A DNA stretch of 64,000 nt from Thalassospira profundimaris WP0211. GTDB lineage: Bacteria > Pseudomonadota > Alphaproteobacteria > Rhodospirillales > Thalassospiraceae. The notes beneath the pieces were generated by a model. That model did not search any database. It was not told where the DNA came from and worked only from the letters and a program-made list of their open reading frames with translations. The position numbers and the translations under genes were made by a program. Shown piece after piece: positions 47,255-55,852 of this stretch. Each line of letters begins with the position of its first letter. The first letter of the stretch is position 1. The DNA lies in NCBI RefSeq assembly GCF_000300275.1, contig NZ_AMRN01000006.1, positions 62,001 through 126,000 on the forward strand. The letters run 5' to 3'.

Positions 47255-47908
47255 CTAGTTGATACCACCGTGTTTGCGTTCGGATGCAGCGGCCTTAACC
47301 AGTGTTTCGGCCTCATCCATGCGCATCAAGTTTGTTCTTGTGACGTCATCGACAAGCAGCTGGTTATCTTTCGCCCAATCACGAGAAATTTCAAGGAGAT
47401 CGTCAAAACCGTCCAGTGTTGATTCTGCGACAATTTTCGCATCTCCTGCCTGCAGGGTCAGCTCGAACCATCCCTTGTTGCCATCGCGCTTGGTACTAAA
47501 GTAACGCAAGCGGAACTTTGAAAGTTCCGGCCAAGCAAAAGCCGTTCCACCGCGCAGGCTTGAAAGCCGGATGCCGTATTCCGATACATAGATCTTTGAC
47601 TGGAAGCGGATAACCGTGCGGGCAAAATAGAAAACGAACAGCAAAGCAAGCCCGGCCGACGTCCATTGAATGATTGCGAGCATCTCGGGAATCAGCGCGA
47701 TAACCCCGCAAATCAGCAGCCCGACAATTGATTTCGCCAAATCCGGCGCCATCAATTTGGATGGATAGCCCATCGTCTGGACTTCACTATCACCAACACC
47801 TGCTGGCTTTACCGGGTCCACGGTGCTTGGCACGGTGCTTGGCACACTGGGGGCGTTGGGGGCCTGTGCCGGTTCAGGTTCCGCGTGTTGTTTTGGCCTT
47901 ATTGCCAT
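47255..47908 (-). CDS. Unknown two-TM membrane protein, PH-like C-terminal domain
   Basis: 217 residues; not recognised at family level. The first ~50 residues are Pro/Ala/Val-rich and likely disordered. Two adjacent hydrophobic segments (about 57-76 and 80-98) make a hairpin anchor. The remainder (about 100-200) has alternating strands (KIYVSEYGIRLSSLRGG, WFELTLQAG) resembling bacterial PH or YcxB-like domains. The start is well supported by GGAG about seven bases upstream and overlaps the deacetylase gene by ten bases. It bridges the glycan genes and the ABC importer genes, which makes it the hinge of the gene train. Confidence 0.7.
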   Translation of the reverse strand: MAIRPKQHAEPEPAQAPNAPSVPSTVPSTVDPVKPAGVGDSEVQTMGYPSKLMAPDLAKSIVGLLICGVIALIPEMLAIIQWTSAGLALLFVFYFARTVIRFQSKIYVSEYGIRLSSLRGGTAFAWPELSKFRLRYFSTKRDGNKGWFELTLQAGDAKIVAESTLDGFDDLLEISRDWAKDNQLLVDDVTRTNLMRMDEAETLVKAAASERKHGGIN

Positions 47909-48657
47909 GGAAATACTCCAGGTATTCTCAACCAGCGCAAAGCTGAATGGTCCATAGAAAACAGATTATCAAGGAACTTCGTGGTGGCCTCGTCATGGAC
48001 AAGGTGATGGGTCAGAATTCCCGTCGGTTCATCCGCGTCGACCTGCCCTGTTCGCCGCGCTGACAGATGTTCAATCATTGCGCCAAGTGCAGCGTTTTCG
48101 CCAACAAAGCCGCGCGTTCCACGCCAATCAATGACATCAACATGCGTGTTAACCTGCATGATGCCTTTGTACGGCTCTGCCGCCTTGCGGGCATTGAATG
48201 TGCTGATCCCGCAAAAGCCAAGGGAATGCAACGCCGCTACGACATCTTCGGCCACCCGGTTCCATGGTGGCACCAGGACCGGCAAGAAACGATTGCCAAA
48301 ACGCGATTGCAGAACCGAAAACCCGTGGCGAAGATCGGCAACGACGTCGCCAATATCGCGTACGTCATCGAGTTCCTGTTTCTTGCGTCCCTCTGGCATA
48401 TGGTTCTGATGTGACCAGCCATGCTGCAAAACACGGGTATCAAGGGTCTCGACAAGACGTTCGACAAGGTCGTCCTGCAAAGCCGCCGGAATAACCGCAA
48501 GGGCGAGTGGTACTTTATAGTCCTGTTCAAATCGCAGAAGCGTCTCAAGCGCCGGGGTCACAGAAACAGCATCGTCGTCACGCCACCACGCGGTGGCAAT
48601 CCGGTCTTCCGACTGCCACAGATCAAGCTCTGCGCGTAATTGGTCCCAGCTGCTCAT
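47899..48657 (-). CDS. Polysaccharide deacetylase-like (NodB homology) protein
   Basis: A 252-residue carbohydrate esterase-4-like protein. WWRDDDAV (about 24-31) corresponds to the TFDDG metal/catalytic Asp motif, and HGWSHQNH (about 80-87) to the H-(S/T)-x-x-H zinc motif. VLVPPWNRV resembles the R-PP/PPWN motif. No signal peptide is visible, so it should act in the cytoplasm, like deacetylases working on lipid- or nucleotide-linked sugars. It overlaps the preceding glycosyltransferase by four bases (ATGA). Confidence 0.8.
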   Translation of the reverse strand: MSSWDQLRAELDLWQSEDRIATAWWRDDDAVSVTPALETLLRFEQDYKVPLALAVIPAALQDDLVERLVETLDTRVLQHGWSHQNHMPEGRKKQELDDVRDIGDVVADLRHGFSVLQSRFGNRFLPVLVPPWNRVAEDVVAALHSLGFCGISTFNARKAAEPYKGIMQVNTHVDVIDWRGTRGFVGENAALGAMIEHLSARRTGQVDADEPTGILTHHLVHDEATTKFLDNLFSMDHSALRWLRIPGVFPWQ

Positions 48658-49799
48658 GCCTGCCCTTTGATCTTTTCTGCGATGATTGACGCAGCTCTTT
48701 TTGCGCCATCCAGCGCGATTTTAATCCCGCTTGGCTGTCTGGCGTTATCTATTTGTTTTGCTAATGATTGCGCAGACAGGCCATCAAGATCAAGCAGGGA
48801 AATAACCCCTTCATTGGCAAGGACTTCCGCACGTTCGGTTTGCTCGCTTTCGCCGCCTTCTGCAAACGGCACCATGACCGCTGGCGTTCGCGTCGCCAAC
48901 ACATCCATCAGCGTGTTGTATCCGGCCTGTGAAACGGAAACGGCGGCACCCGCCATCCTTTCACGGAAATCGGGCAAGAACCGATGAAGAACAACACCGT
49001 CGGGCAACTGGTCGCGCAAAAGGTCGAACTGATCCGAGGGAAAATGCGGCCCAGCGACAATATCCCAAATAGCGTCATTATACTTTTGCGAATGCGCGCG
49101 GGCAGAAATTGCAAGCCTGATCAGCGCTGCCCCTACGGCACCACCACCGGCAGAAACAAGAACACCGCTGCGATCTGCCTCAACACCATCTGAAACATCA
49201 TTGGCAACCTTTGGTGCGACATATCCCGTGTAGGCGATCAGGTCCGATATATCGTCGGCAAAATCAAAGCTGCGATCAAAACCAAACAGTTGCGGATCAC
49301 CATGCACCAGAACCGCATCAAGATACTTGCGCGCGATGTCACGCATCCATCGCGTTTTGCCGATGTCTTTTTTACGCACTAAAAGGTCTCTGACAGAACA
49401 AATGATCGGAATGCCTGCCTCAATCGCCGCATCAAATAGCGGGATCAATTCGAACCGAAAGGCGCGGCGCCCGAACGGGAACATTTCGACCAAAAGAAGC
49501 TTCGGCGCGGTTTTCTTAAACGCGGCAAGAAGCTGCCTTTTACGTTCTTCCTGCCAGTCGTCCCCCAAGGCGTTCCCTTCCGGATCGACAAGCCCTGAGA
49601 AACCAGTATCGGATGTCTTGCAGGGCGAAAGCTGAACAACTTCACTGGCGGCGAAATCAAGGCTGTCATCGGGCACACCGCCGCTTACGACCGTGACGCC
49701 AAGCCCTTCATTGCGAAGCGCCTGATTGATCAACGCCATGCGGCGCACGTGACCAATGCCAAGTAAGTGCTGCACATAGACCATGACATCACTCATCAC
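48654..49799 (-). CDS. Predicted glycosyltransferase (COG4671/MurG-like), copy 2
   Basis: A 381-residue GT-B-fold protein. The N-terminal motif YVQHLLGIGHVRRMALINQAL parallels the substrate loop of MurG-like enzymes. The C-terminal donor site has AGGGAVG and SQAGYNTLMDVLA, then VPFAEGGESEQTERAEVL, typical of UDP-sugar-using family-28-like enzymes. It is distantly paralogous to the protein encoded at 52857-54059. It overlaps the phosphatase gene and the deacetylase gene by four bases each. Donor and acceptor are unknown. Confidence 0.78.
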   Translation of the reverse strand: MMSDVMVYVQHLLGIGHVRRMALINQALRNEGLGVTVVSGGVPDDSLDFAASEVVQLSPCKTSDTGFSGLVDPEGNALGDDWQEERKRQLLAAFKKTAPKLLLVEMFPFGRRAFRFELIPLFDAAIEAGIPIICSVRDLLVRKKDIGKTRWMRDIARKYLDAVLVHGDPQLFGFDRSFDFADDISDLIAYTGYVAPKVANDVSDGVEADRSGVLVSAGGGAVGAALIRLAISARAHSQKYNDAIWDIVAGPHFPSDQFDLLRDQLPDGVVLHRFLPDFRERMAGAAVSVSQAGYNTLMDVLATRTPAVMVPFAEGGESEQTERAEVLANEGVISLLDLDGLSAQSLAKQIDNARQPSGIKIALDGAKRAASIIAEKIKGQA

Positions 49800-50398
49800 G
49801 CGCTCTCCTGCGCAGGGGCAAGTGGTACATTGAGTGCGTCAACAGAGAACCCGGCCTCATCAGAATACTGAAACACCTGCAAACAGTGCCAATCGAGTTT
49901 GTCTGGAATTTTACCCATCATGTCCCATCCACGTGCCGCAGCATAGACAGCACGTATCACGCCCTTGTGGGTGACCGCACCAAATTCTGTAAGATCGCAA
50001 TCCTTTAGGAATGCCTCAAACCGCCCCAGCACATCACGCGGGCTTTCACCTTCGTCGGGACGAAAATCCAAACCGCGGTCTTCATTGGCGCGAAGGTCTT
50101 CCCCCATCCTTGCGCGAAGGTCAGAAAGTCTCTCGCCCTCCCAGGTACCCCAGTCCATCTCGATGAACGCGGGCTCGGTGGCAACGGTTCTGATCCCAAG
50201 CGCATCTGCAGTTTCACGCGTTCGGGATAACGGCGAAGAAAACCACGGCACATCGGTCCACATGGCGGGCAAACGGTGCTGACGATACCAATCAGCTGTA
50301 TCGGGCCTGATTGAGATATCTGTCCGTCCCTGAATGCGCTTTTCGGTATTCCAGGCCGTGACACCGTGGCGAAGCAATGCAAAGCGAATCTGTTTCAT
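49796..50398 (-). CDS. Histidine phosphatase family protein
   Basis: A 200-residue branch-1 histidine phosphatase. The catalytic LLRHGVTAWN (His at residue 11) is followed by RIQGRTD, the second Arg in SSPLSRTRETAD, the acid in FIEMDWGTWEGE, and the second His in VTHKGVIRA. All catalytic residues are present. In a sugar cluster it could remove phosphate from a sugar phosphate or from a reaction product, by analogy with CobC/GpmB-type enzymes; this is inference. It is translationally coupled on both sides. Confidence 0.85.
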   Translation of the reverse strand: MKQIRFALLRHGVTAWNTEKRIQGRTDISIRPDTADWYRQHRLPAMWTDVPWFSSPLSRTRETADALGIRTVATEPAFIEMDWGTWEGERLSDLRARMGEDLRANEDRGLDFRPDEGESPRDVLGRFEAFLKDCDLTEFGAVTHKGVIRAVYAAARGWDMMGKIPDKLDWHCLQVFQYSDEAGFSVDALNVPLAPAQESA

Positions 50399-51549
50399 GC
50401 TGGGCTCTGCCCGTTTTGTGACGACAGGTGACCCGGGATGACTTTCTTGAATGTGGTGGATAGAAGATCGGCTGCGGCTTCAAGCGTGTGATGCTGCGCT
50501 GCTTTCGATGCGCCAGCGGCACCTATATCGCGCAGTACGGCAACATCCGCCCCAAGGCATTCCGCCAAACGGTCTGAAAAAGCCGCGACATCACCAACAG
50601 GCACAAGCCACCCTGTTACACCGGATGAAACAATACCCGACACACCGCCAGTATCCCCTGCGAGAACCGGAAGCCCCGCAGACTGCGCCTCAAGCAACGC
50701 CATTCCGAAGGCTTCATTGATCGCGGGCCATACGAACAAATCTGACTGCGCGAGAATATCTTTGGTTTGTTCCGGTGTTTTCAGGCCCACCAGTGAAACC
50801 TTGCCTTCACCAAGTCCGTTTTCTTCAAAAAGGTCTTCGACCTGTTGACGCGCGGGGCCATCACCAATCACTGTCAGGTGCCAGTTATCAACGCCATTGC
50901 GCCTGAGGCGACCCAGTGCGTCTGCCAAAAGCGCATAGGATTTCAGTTTATCACCATCGCGCATCATTGCGGTTGTCACCAACCGCACACGTTGCGGATT
51001 GATTGCTACCCGCTGCCCAACATGCCATGACGCGACACGCGTAAAGGGCGGCAGGAAATGCAGACGATCCGGTTGGCAGACCTGAGCCAGACATTCCATA
51101 TCAACGCGATTGAGCGAGAAAACGGCATCCGCCTGCCTTAGTGCTGTTTCGACTGCCAGATGGCTTTGTCCCCATGGCCCGTTTGCACGCTTTGGGGCAA
51201 AGGATGCTTCGGCCACCACATAAGGGATACCCAACGCATCGGCGACAATCGGCCCGATCCAGTCCGGTGCCTTGTAATAAAGATGATAGGTAAACCAGAT
51301 ATCCGGTTTGGGACGGAACCCTGATTGGTATTGCCGCAGTAAACGGGCTGCAAGTTTGGTTCCCAGTTCGGCAAGCCGTGCCTGCTTAAGGACATTGCCA
51401 TCAGCAACGCGACTGCGAAGGCGGGCAGCAATATCGACCTTCATACCTGCTGACTGAAGGGCCTCACACAGCATGCGGGCAATCAGGCGGTCACCCGACG
51501 GCACCGGATGGTCAATCGGCTTTAACGGGGCGTAAAAGGCAACCTGCAA
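50395..51549 (-). CDS. GT4 glycosyltransferase, cluster copy 2
   Basis: A 384-residue GT-B glycosyltransferase of family 4 type. The start VAFYAPLKPIDHPVPSGDR marks the acceptor domain. The donor domain has LTVIGDGPARQQVE and the EX7E-like element FVWPAINEAFGMALLEAQSAGLPVLA, with both Glu residues. The start codon is TTG 51549 with GGAGG seven bases upstream. It is 11 bases downstream of the other GT4 gene and overlaps the phosphatase gene. Confidence 0.85.
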   Translation of the reverse strand: MQVAFYAPLKPIDHPVPSGDRLIARMLCEALQSAGMKVDIAARLRSRVADGNVLKQARLAELGTKLAARLLRQYQSGFRPKPDIWFTYHLYYKAPDWIGPIVADALGIPYVVAEASFAPKRANGPWGQSHLAVETALRQADAVFSLNRVDMECLAQVCQPDRLHFLPPFTRVASWHVGQRVAINPQRVRLVTTAMMRDGDKLKSYALLADALGRLRRNGVDNWHLTVIGDGPARQQVEDLFEENGLGEGKVSLVGLKTPEQTKDILAQSDLFVWPAINEAFGMALLEAQSAGLPVLAGDTGGVSGIVSSGVTGWLVPVGDVAAFSDRLAECLGADVAVLRDIGAAGASKAAQHHTLEAAADLLSTTFKKVIPGHLSSQNGQSPA

Positions 51550-51560
51550 GTGCGTGCCTC

Positions 51561-52838
51561 CTACTCTGCGGCGGGTTGTTCGGCGGGGGTTTCTGCCTGT
51601 TCGTCGGACTGGAAGTTAACACCGAAACGTTCCGCCAGATCCTTCATGCCGCGATAGAATGAGAAATCCCGACGTACAATTTCATTGCCCTTGCGCCCCA
51701 TGGTTTCGCGAAGGCGAGGATCAGTGATCAAGGCTTTCAGCGCGACCGCAAGTGCATCCGGATCACGTTCGGGCACAAGTTTGCCATTTACGCCGTCTTC
51801 AATCAGTTCAGGAATGGCCGAAATTGCAGTCGAAACCGCAGCAAGTCCGCAAAGTTGTGCTTCCATCAGAACGTTTGGCAGCCCGTCGCGATCACCATCC
51901 TTCTCAATCCGGCTGGCCAGTACGAACAAATCAGAAGACTGACATGCCGCAATCACTTCCTTCTGATCACGCGCCCCTTGCCAGTCACAGCGGTCCGCAA
52001 TGCCGAGCTCTGTCGCAAGTTTTTTATATTTTTCGCCGTTACCACCGCCAATATGAATAAACCGCCAATGAAGGTTGGCTGGCAGTTTGGCCAAGGCGCG
52101 CAGAAGGTCGTCATATCCCTTTTTGCCCACCAGCCGCCCGACCGACAGGATCCTTACCGGGTTATCGGCATCTGTCCCATCGCGCAGAGGTCTTGCTGGA
52201 AGGTCCTCGGGGAAACGCGAAAAATCCAGTCCGTGATAAAGCAGATTAACTTTATCCGGATCCTCGGCAAGGGTGCGCAGGTAATCGACATTGGCGCTTG
52301 TACAAGTCACCAGCCAATCCATATCGCGCAGCTTTTCGCGCATGTCCCAGTCCTGACTGGTATAGATATCCTTGGCATGGGCCGAACAGGACCACGGCAA
52401 ACCGCGCATAATCGCGCAATAGCGCGCGACCGATGCCGGTGTATGCAGGAAATGGGCATAGATGCGGGTCACATCATCGGGCAGCTCGGCGGCCATCACC
52501 ATGGCCTGGGCAAATCGGCGTGCGCGATTGGCGGTACGGTCCCGGCGGTAATCCTGCCACCAGATATTCACGGCACGACGATATCCGGGCATCTTGCGCG
52601 CCTTAAGCCAGCCACGCAAAACCCGCATCGGTTCCTGATAGACATATTCCGGTAGATAATCGACCGCACCTGTAATGCGATCATTGATCGGATGGCGTTT
52701 TTTGTCGGTTGGATGACGCAGCGACACAATCCGATAGGGAATGCCTGCCTGCTGAATACCCAGAATTTCCTGGGCGATAAAGGTCTCCGACAATCGCGGA
52801 TAACCCTTCACCACGATTGCCAGATTGTCGCGTGCCAT
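51561..52838 (-). CDS. GT4 glycosyltransferase, cluster copy 1
   Basis: A 425-residue GT-B glycosyltransferase. Its acceptor-side opening VVKGYPRLSETFIAQEI is characteristic of the exopolysaccharide/colanic-acid WcaL-like branch. The donor domain carries ILSVGRLVGKKGYDDLLRAL and the EX7E-type LPNVLMEAQLCGLAAVST. An acidic Ala/Glu tail ends the protein. ATG 52838 is preferred over the TTG one codon upstream. It follows the first glycosyltransferase of the cluster by 18 bases. Confidence 0.86.
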   Translation of the reverse strand: MARDNLAIVVKGYPRLSETFIAQEILGIQQAGIPYRIVSLRHPTDKKRHPINDRITGAVDYLPEYVYQEPMRVLRGWLKARKMPGYRRAVNIWWQDYRRDRTANRARRFAQAMVMAAELPDDVTRIYAHFLHTPASVARYCAIMRGLPWSCSAHAKDIYTSQDWDMREKLRDMDWLVTCTSANVDYLRTLAEDPDKVNLLYHGLDFSRFPEDLPARPLRDGTDADNPVRILSVGRLVGKKGYDDLLRALAKLPANLHWRFIHIGGGNGEKYKKLATELGIADRCDWQGARDQKEVIAACQSSDLFVLASRIEKDGDRDGLPNVLMEAQLCGLAAVSTAISAIPELIEDGVNGKLVPERDPDALAVALKALITDPRLRETMGRKGNEIVRRDFSFYRGMKDLAERFGVNFQSDEQAETPAEQPAAE

Positions 52839-52856
52839 CAAATCTATTCCCGATGA

Positions 52857-54059
52857 TTATTCTGCGGCCATTTGTGGCGGAAGCCAGCGATCAACCAATT
52901 CGCCAACGCGATCCAGTCCGCCCATAAGGTTCGGAACAGTCACATGTGACGGTTTTGGCTGATGTATCAGACCACGCAGTGCGTCGGCCATTTCGCGCGG
53001 ATCGCGACCACCATCTTCGGTCAGCATTCTGACCAGACCAAGCTTTTCTGCCGCCGCAGCGCGAACATACTGTTCAAGACGCGGAACAGTACGCGGTACG
53101 ATAACGGCCGGTTTGTCAAAGGACAGGATCTCGCAGAAGGTGTTGTAGCCGCCCATGCCGATCACGCCGGCCGATTTGTGCATCAACACTTCGACATTGG
53201 CATCAAAGGTAATGACCGACAGTTTGTCGATCTTTTCCGCACGCTTCATGAATTCGTTTTGCTGTGTCGGCCCCATAAAGGGTCCGAGAACAACCAGCGA
53301 CGGCACCGGAATGTCCGGGTCGGTTTCATAGGCGCTGAGTACCCAATCGACCAGATTGACGCCATCCCCACCGCCACCGGTCGTCACCAGATAATACGGT
53401 TCTTCAAGGCCAAGGGCACCGTGCTCCGGTGCGGGTCTGCGGGTGGCGGTACGTGGCAAATAGCCGGTATAGGACATCTTTTCTTCAACGCCCGGGGGCA
53501 AGTCGATCCCTTCGAGCGGATTACAGATTTCCTTGAGGCCATAAACCCAGATTTCATCATAGAGGTTTGCCAGGGCCGGAACGCATTGCTTGCGGTCCCA
53601 TTCTTCGCGCAGGTTCACCGGATCATCCATCACATCGCGCAGGCCCATCACCAGACGGGTGCGCCGATGGCGCAACATCTGCAACGTAGACTCGACCTCG
53701 CCGCGCAAGCCAAGCGGTTCTTTATCGACGATAAAGATGTCCGGGTTAAACACATCGGCTGTGTGCTGAATAATCGATTCTCGCATTGCCAGAATCTGGT
53801 CGACATCGATATTGAGGTTAAGCGACGTATATTCGCCGTTAGACAGCTTGATCACGCCCGGAATGCGGACAAAGTCCACGCGCGAGCGGAACTCAAAGCT
53901 GCCGATAATTGGTGAGCCCGACAAAATCAGTACAGATACATCATCGCGATGCGATACCAGCGCATGCGCAATGGTACGGCAACGGCGCAAATGCCCAAGC
54001 CCAAAGGTATCATGGCTGTAAATCAGAACCCGATATCCGGAATTCCCTACGACTGACAT
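52857..54059 (-). CDS. Predicted glycosyltransferase (COG4671/MurG-like), copy 1
   Basis: A 400-residue GT-B-like protein and first gene of the cluster. HDTFGLGHLRRCRTIAHAL is the family's N-terminal glycine-rich loop. VTTGGGGDG, GMGGYNTFCEILSFDKPAVIVPR and RLEQYVRAAAAEKLG form the nucleotide-sugar site. Members of this predicted-glycosyltransferase group are largely uncharacterised. The start is either ATG 54059 (GGGCGGGG close upstream) or GTG 54098; both are plausible. 133 bases separate it from the MBL gene stop. Confidence 0.8.
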   Translation of the reverse strand: MSVVGNSGYRVLIYSHDTFGLGHLRRCRTIAHALVSHRDDVSVLILSGSPIIGSFEFRSRVDFVRIPGVIKLSNGEYTSLNLNIDVDQILAMRESIIQHTADVFNPDIFIVDKEPLGLRGEVESTLQMLRHRRTRLVMGLRDVMDDPVNLREEWDRKQCVPALANLYDEIWVYGLKEICNPLEGIDLPPGVEEKMSYTGYLPRTATRRPAPEHGALGLEEPYYLVTTGGGGDGVNLVDWVLSAYETDPDIPVPSLVVLGPFMGPTQQNEFMKRAEKIDKLSVITFDANVEVLMHKSAGVIGMGGYNTFCEILSFDKPAVIVPRTVPRLEQYVRAAAAEKLGLVRMLTEDGGRDPREMADALRGLIHQPKPSHVTVPNLMGGLDRVGELVDRWLPPQMAAE

Positions 54060-54192
54060 ATCCCCGCCCGCATGCGTAGTGGCCTCTGCTCCCCGCACAA
54101 CCCATTAACAGGGTGACAGGTTCTTTGTTTATGGCAAGTAAATCCGTGAAGTCGGGGTTTGCGCCCTTCTTTCAGCTCCCGGACAATTGCTC

Positions 54193-55767
54193 TCATACTG
54201 AACCGATATCGCGCAAGACTTTTTCGAGCATCTCTTTTCTTTCTTCCGCAGTTTCAAGCGAACGAAGTTTTTCCGAAAGCGCCGTTACTGTACCAGCATA
54301 AAGATTATGCCAGTCATCGCGCGAGAGTTCTTCACCCGAAAGACGTGCTTGCGGAATAGCCGGCTGGCCTTTGCCCTTCTTGAGGGTGGCCGTGTCGTCA
54401 AGCATCGGCATGGAAATCAGCTTTTCCTCAATGCCCTGCGCCATCAGAACTTCTCGGAATGCCGCGCGTGCGCCTTCTTCACCGTGGGTGAGGAAAATCT
54501 GACGCGCGACTGGCAAGCGGTTCTTGGTCCATTGCAAAAGCATATCCTGATCGGCATGGCCGGAATAGACGTCCAACGTCCGAATACGGGCACGCACTTC
54601 GATTTCATCGCCGTGAATCCGCACATGTTTTGCCCCGCCCTGCAAAACACGCCCGAAAGAGCCCGCCGCCTGAAAACCAACCAGAAGCACGGTGCAATTA
54701 GGCCGCCACAGGTTGTTCTTCAGATGATAGCGAATGCGACCGGCATCGCACATGCCACTTGCCGAAATAATGATCGCACCGCTGGTGACCTGAGCAAGTT
54801 GTTTACTCGCCTGAACATCCGGCACCATATGGAACTTCGGATGCGACAGCGCCTGTGCGTCACCGCGCTTCAGGTGCTTGGCAAATACATCGGTCGCACG
54901 TTGCGCCAAGGGGCTATCGACAAAGACATTTGCCGGTGGCAACTGGCCGCGGTTGAAAAGATGCGCAAGATCAACAAGCAACTCTTGGGTTCTGGCAACG
55001 GCAAAACTCGGAATTACCAGATTGCCGCCATTACCCAGCGCATCCTGAACTTCCTTGCGCAGCATCTCACGGCGTTCTTCGTCGGTCATCACCGGACGGT
55101 TACGATCGCCATAGGTGGTTTCGACAAACAGATAGTCGACACCCGTCGGGGCCTCGGGCGCCTCGTTAAATACGGCCTCACCGGTTCCGACATCACCCGA
55201 GAACAGCAATCTTGTCGGCTTACCGTCTTTGTCGCCGTTCTCAATCTCCACCTCGATCGACGCGGAACCAAGAAGATGGCCCGCGTCCCAGAATCTCGCC
55301 CGCACACCATCAATCACCGGCAACCATTCGTGATATTCGACAGTCTTGAGCTGCGAAAGCGTATTTTCCGCGTCTTCACGGGTGTAGATCGGGGTGACTT
55401 CCGGACGACCGCGCCGCGCATTGCGACGGTTAAGGCGTTCGACTTCGCTTTCCTGAATGTATCCGGAGTCCGGTAACATATAGGTCAGAAGATCACAGGT
55501 CGGCTCCGTCGCATAAATTGGCCCGCCAAAACCGGCTTTGACCAACTTGGGCACCAGGCCGGTATGGTCAATATGCGCATGCGTCAGCAACACAGCCGAA
55601 ATCCGGTCCGCCTCAAACGGGAACTTGCCATAGTTCAGTTCACGGACGGTTTTGCTGCCCTGGAACATACCGCAATCGACAAGGAAATTGCCCCGATCGG
55701 TCTGCAAAAAATAGCAAGACCCGGTCACCCCACCAGCAGCACCACAAAACGTCACCGATATCGTCAT
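54193..55767 (-). CDS. MBL-fold/beta-CASP RNA-processing-type hydrolase
   Basis: A 524-residue metallo-beta-lactamase protein with an inserted beta-CASP domain and a C-terminal RMMBL-like part. The zinc motif HAHIDH occupies residues 63-68, with GHLLGSAS, SGDVG and VYSGHADQD providing further ligands. The family acts on RNA (CPSF73/TTHA0252-like) as endonuclease or exonuclease; the bacterial substrate is unclear. ATG 55767 is chosen because the fold begins at once; the SD is weak. It lies 85 bases downstream of moeA on the same strand. Confidence 0.88.
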   Translation of the reverse strand: MTISVTFCGAAGGVTGSCYFLQTDRGNFLVDCGMFQGSKTVRELNYGKFPFEADRISAVLLTHAHIDHTGLVPKLVKAGFGGPIYATEPTCDLLTYMLPDSGYIQESEVERLNRRNARRGRPEVTPIYTREDAENTLSQLKTVEYHEWLPVIDGVRARFWDAGHLLGSASIEVEIENGDKDGKPTRLLFSGDVGTGEAVFNEAPEAPTGVDYLFVETTYGDRNRPVMTDEERREMLRKEVQDALGNGGNLVIPSFAVARTQELLVDLAHLFNRGQLPPANVFVDSPLAQRATDVFAKHLKRGDAQALSHPKFHMVPDVQASKQLAQVTSGAIIISASGMCDAGRIRYHLKNNLWRPNCTVLLVGFQAAGSFGRVLQGGAKHVRIHGDEIEVRARIRTLDVYSGHADQDMLLQWTKNRLPVARQIFLTHGEEGARAAFREVLMAQGIEEKLISMPMLDDTATLKKGKGQPAIPQARLSGEELSRDDWHNLYAGTVTALSEKLRSLETAEERKEMLEKVLRDIGSV

Positions 55768-55852
55768 TCTATTCACTTTCGCGGATTGGAAACGATCCAA
55801 CAGTCCGGCAAACCATGTTCGTTTGCAATGATGTGGATCATTTTTGATGAAG

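Noticed and set aside
52962..53915. A 317-codon plus-strand frame opposite the first glycosyltransferase of the glycan cluster
   Set aside because: Antisense shadow with His/Gln/Arg-rich composition and no plausible start.
54307..55476. A 389-codon plus-strand frame opposite the MBL/beta-CASP gene
   Set aside because: The opposite-strand gene has all its catalytic motifs; this frame has none.
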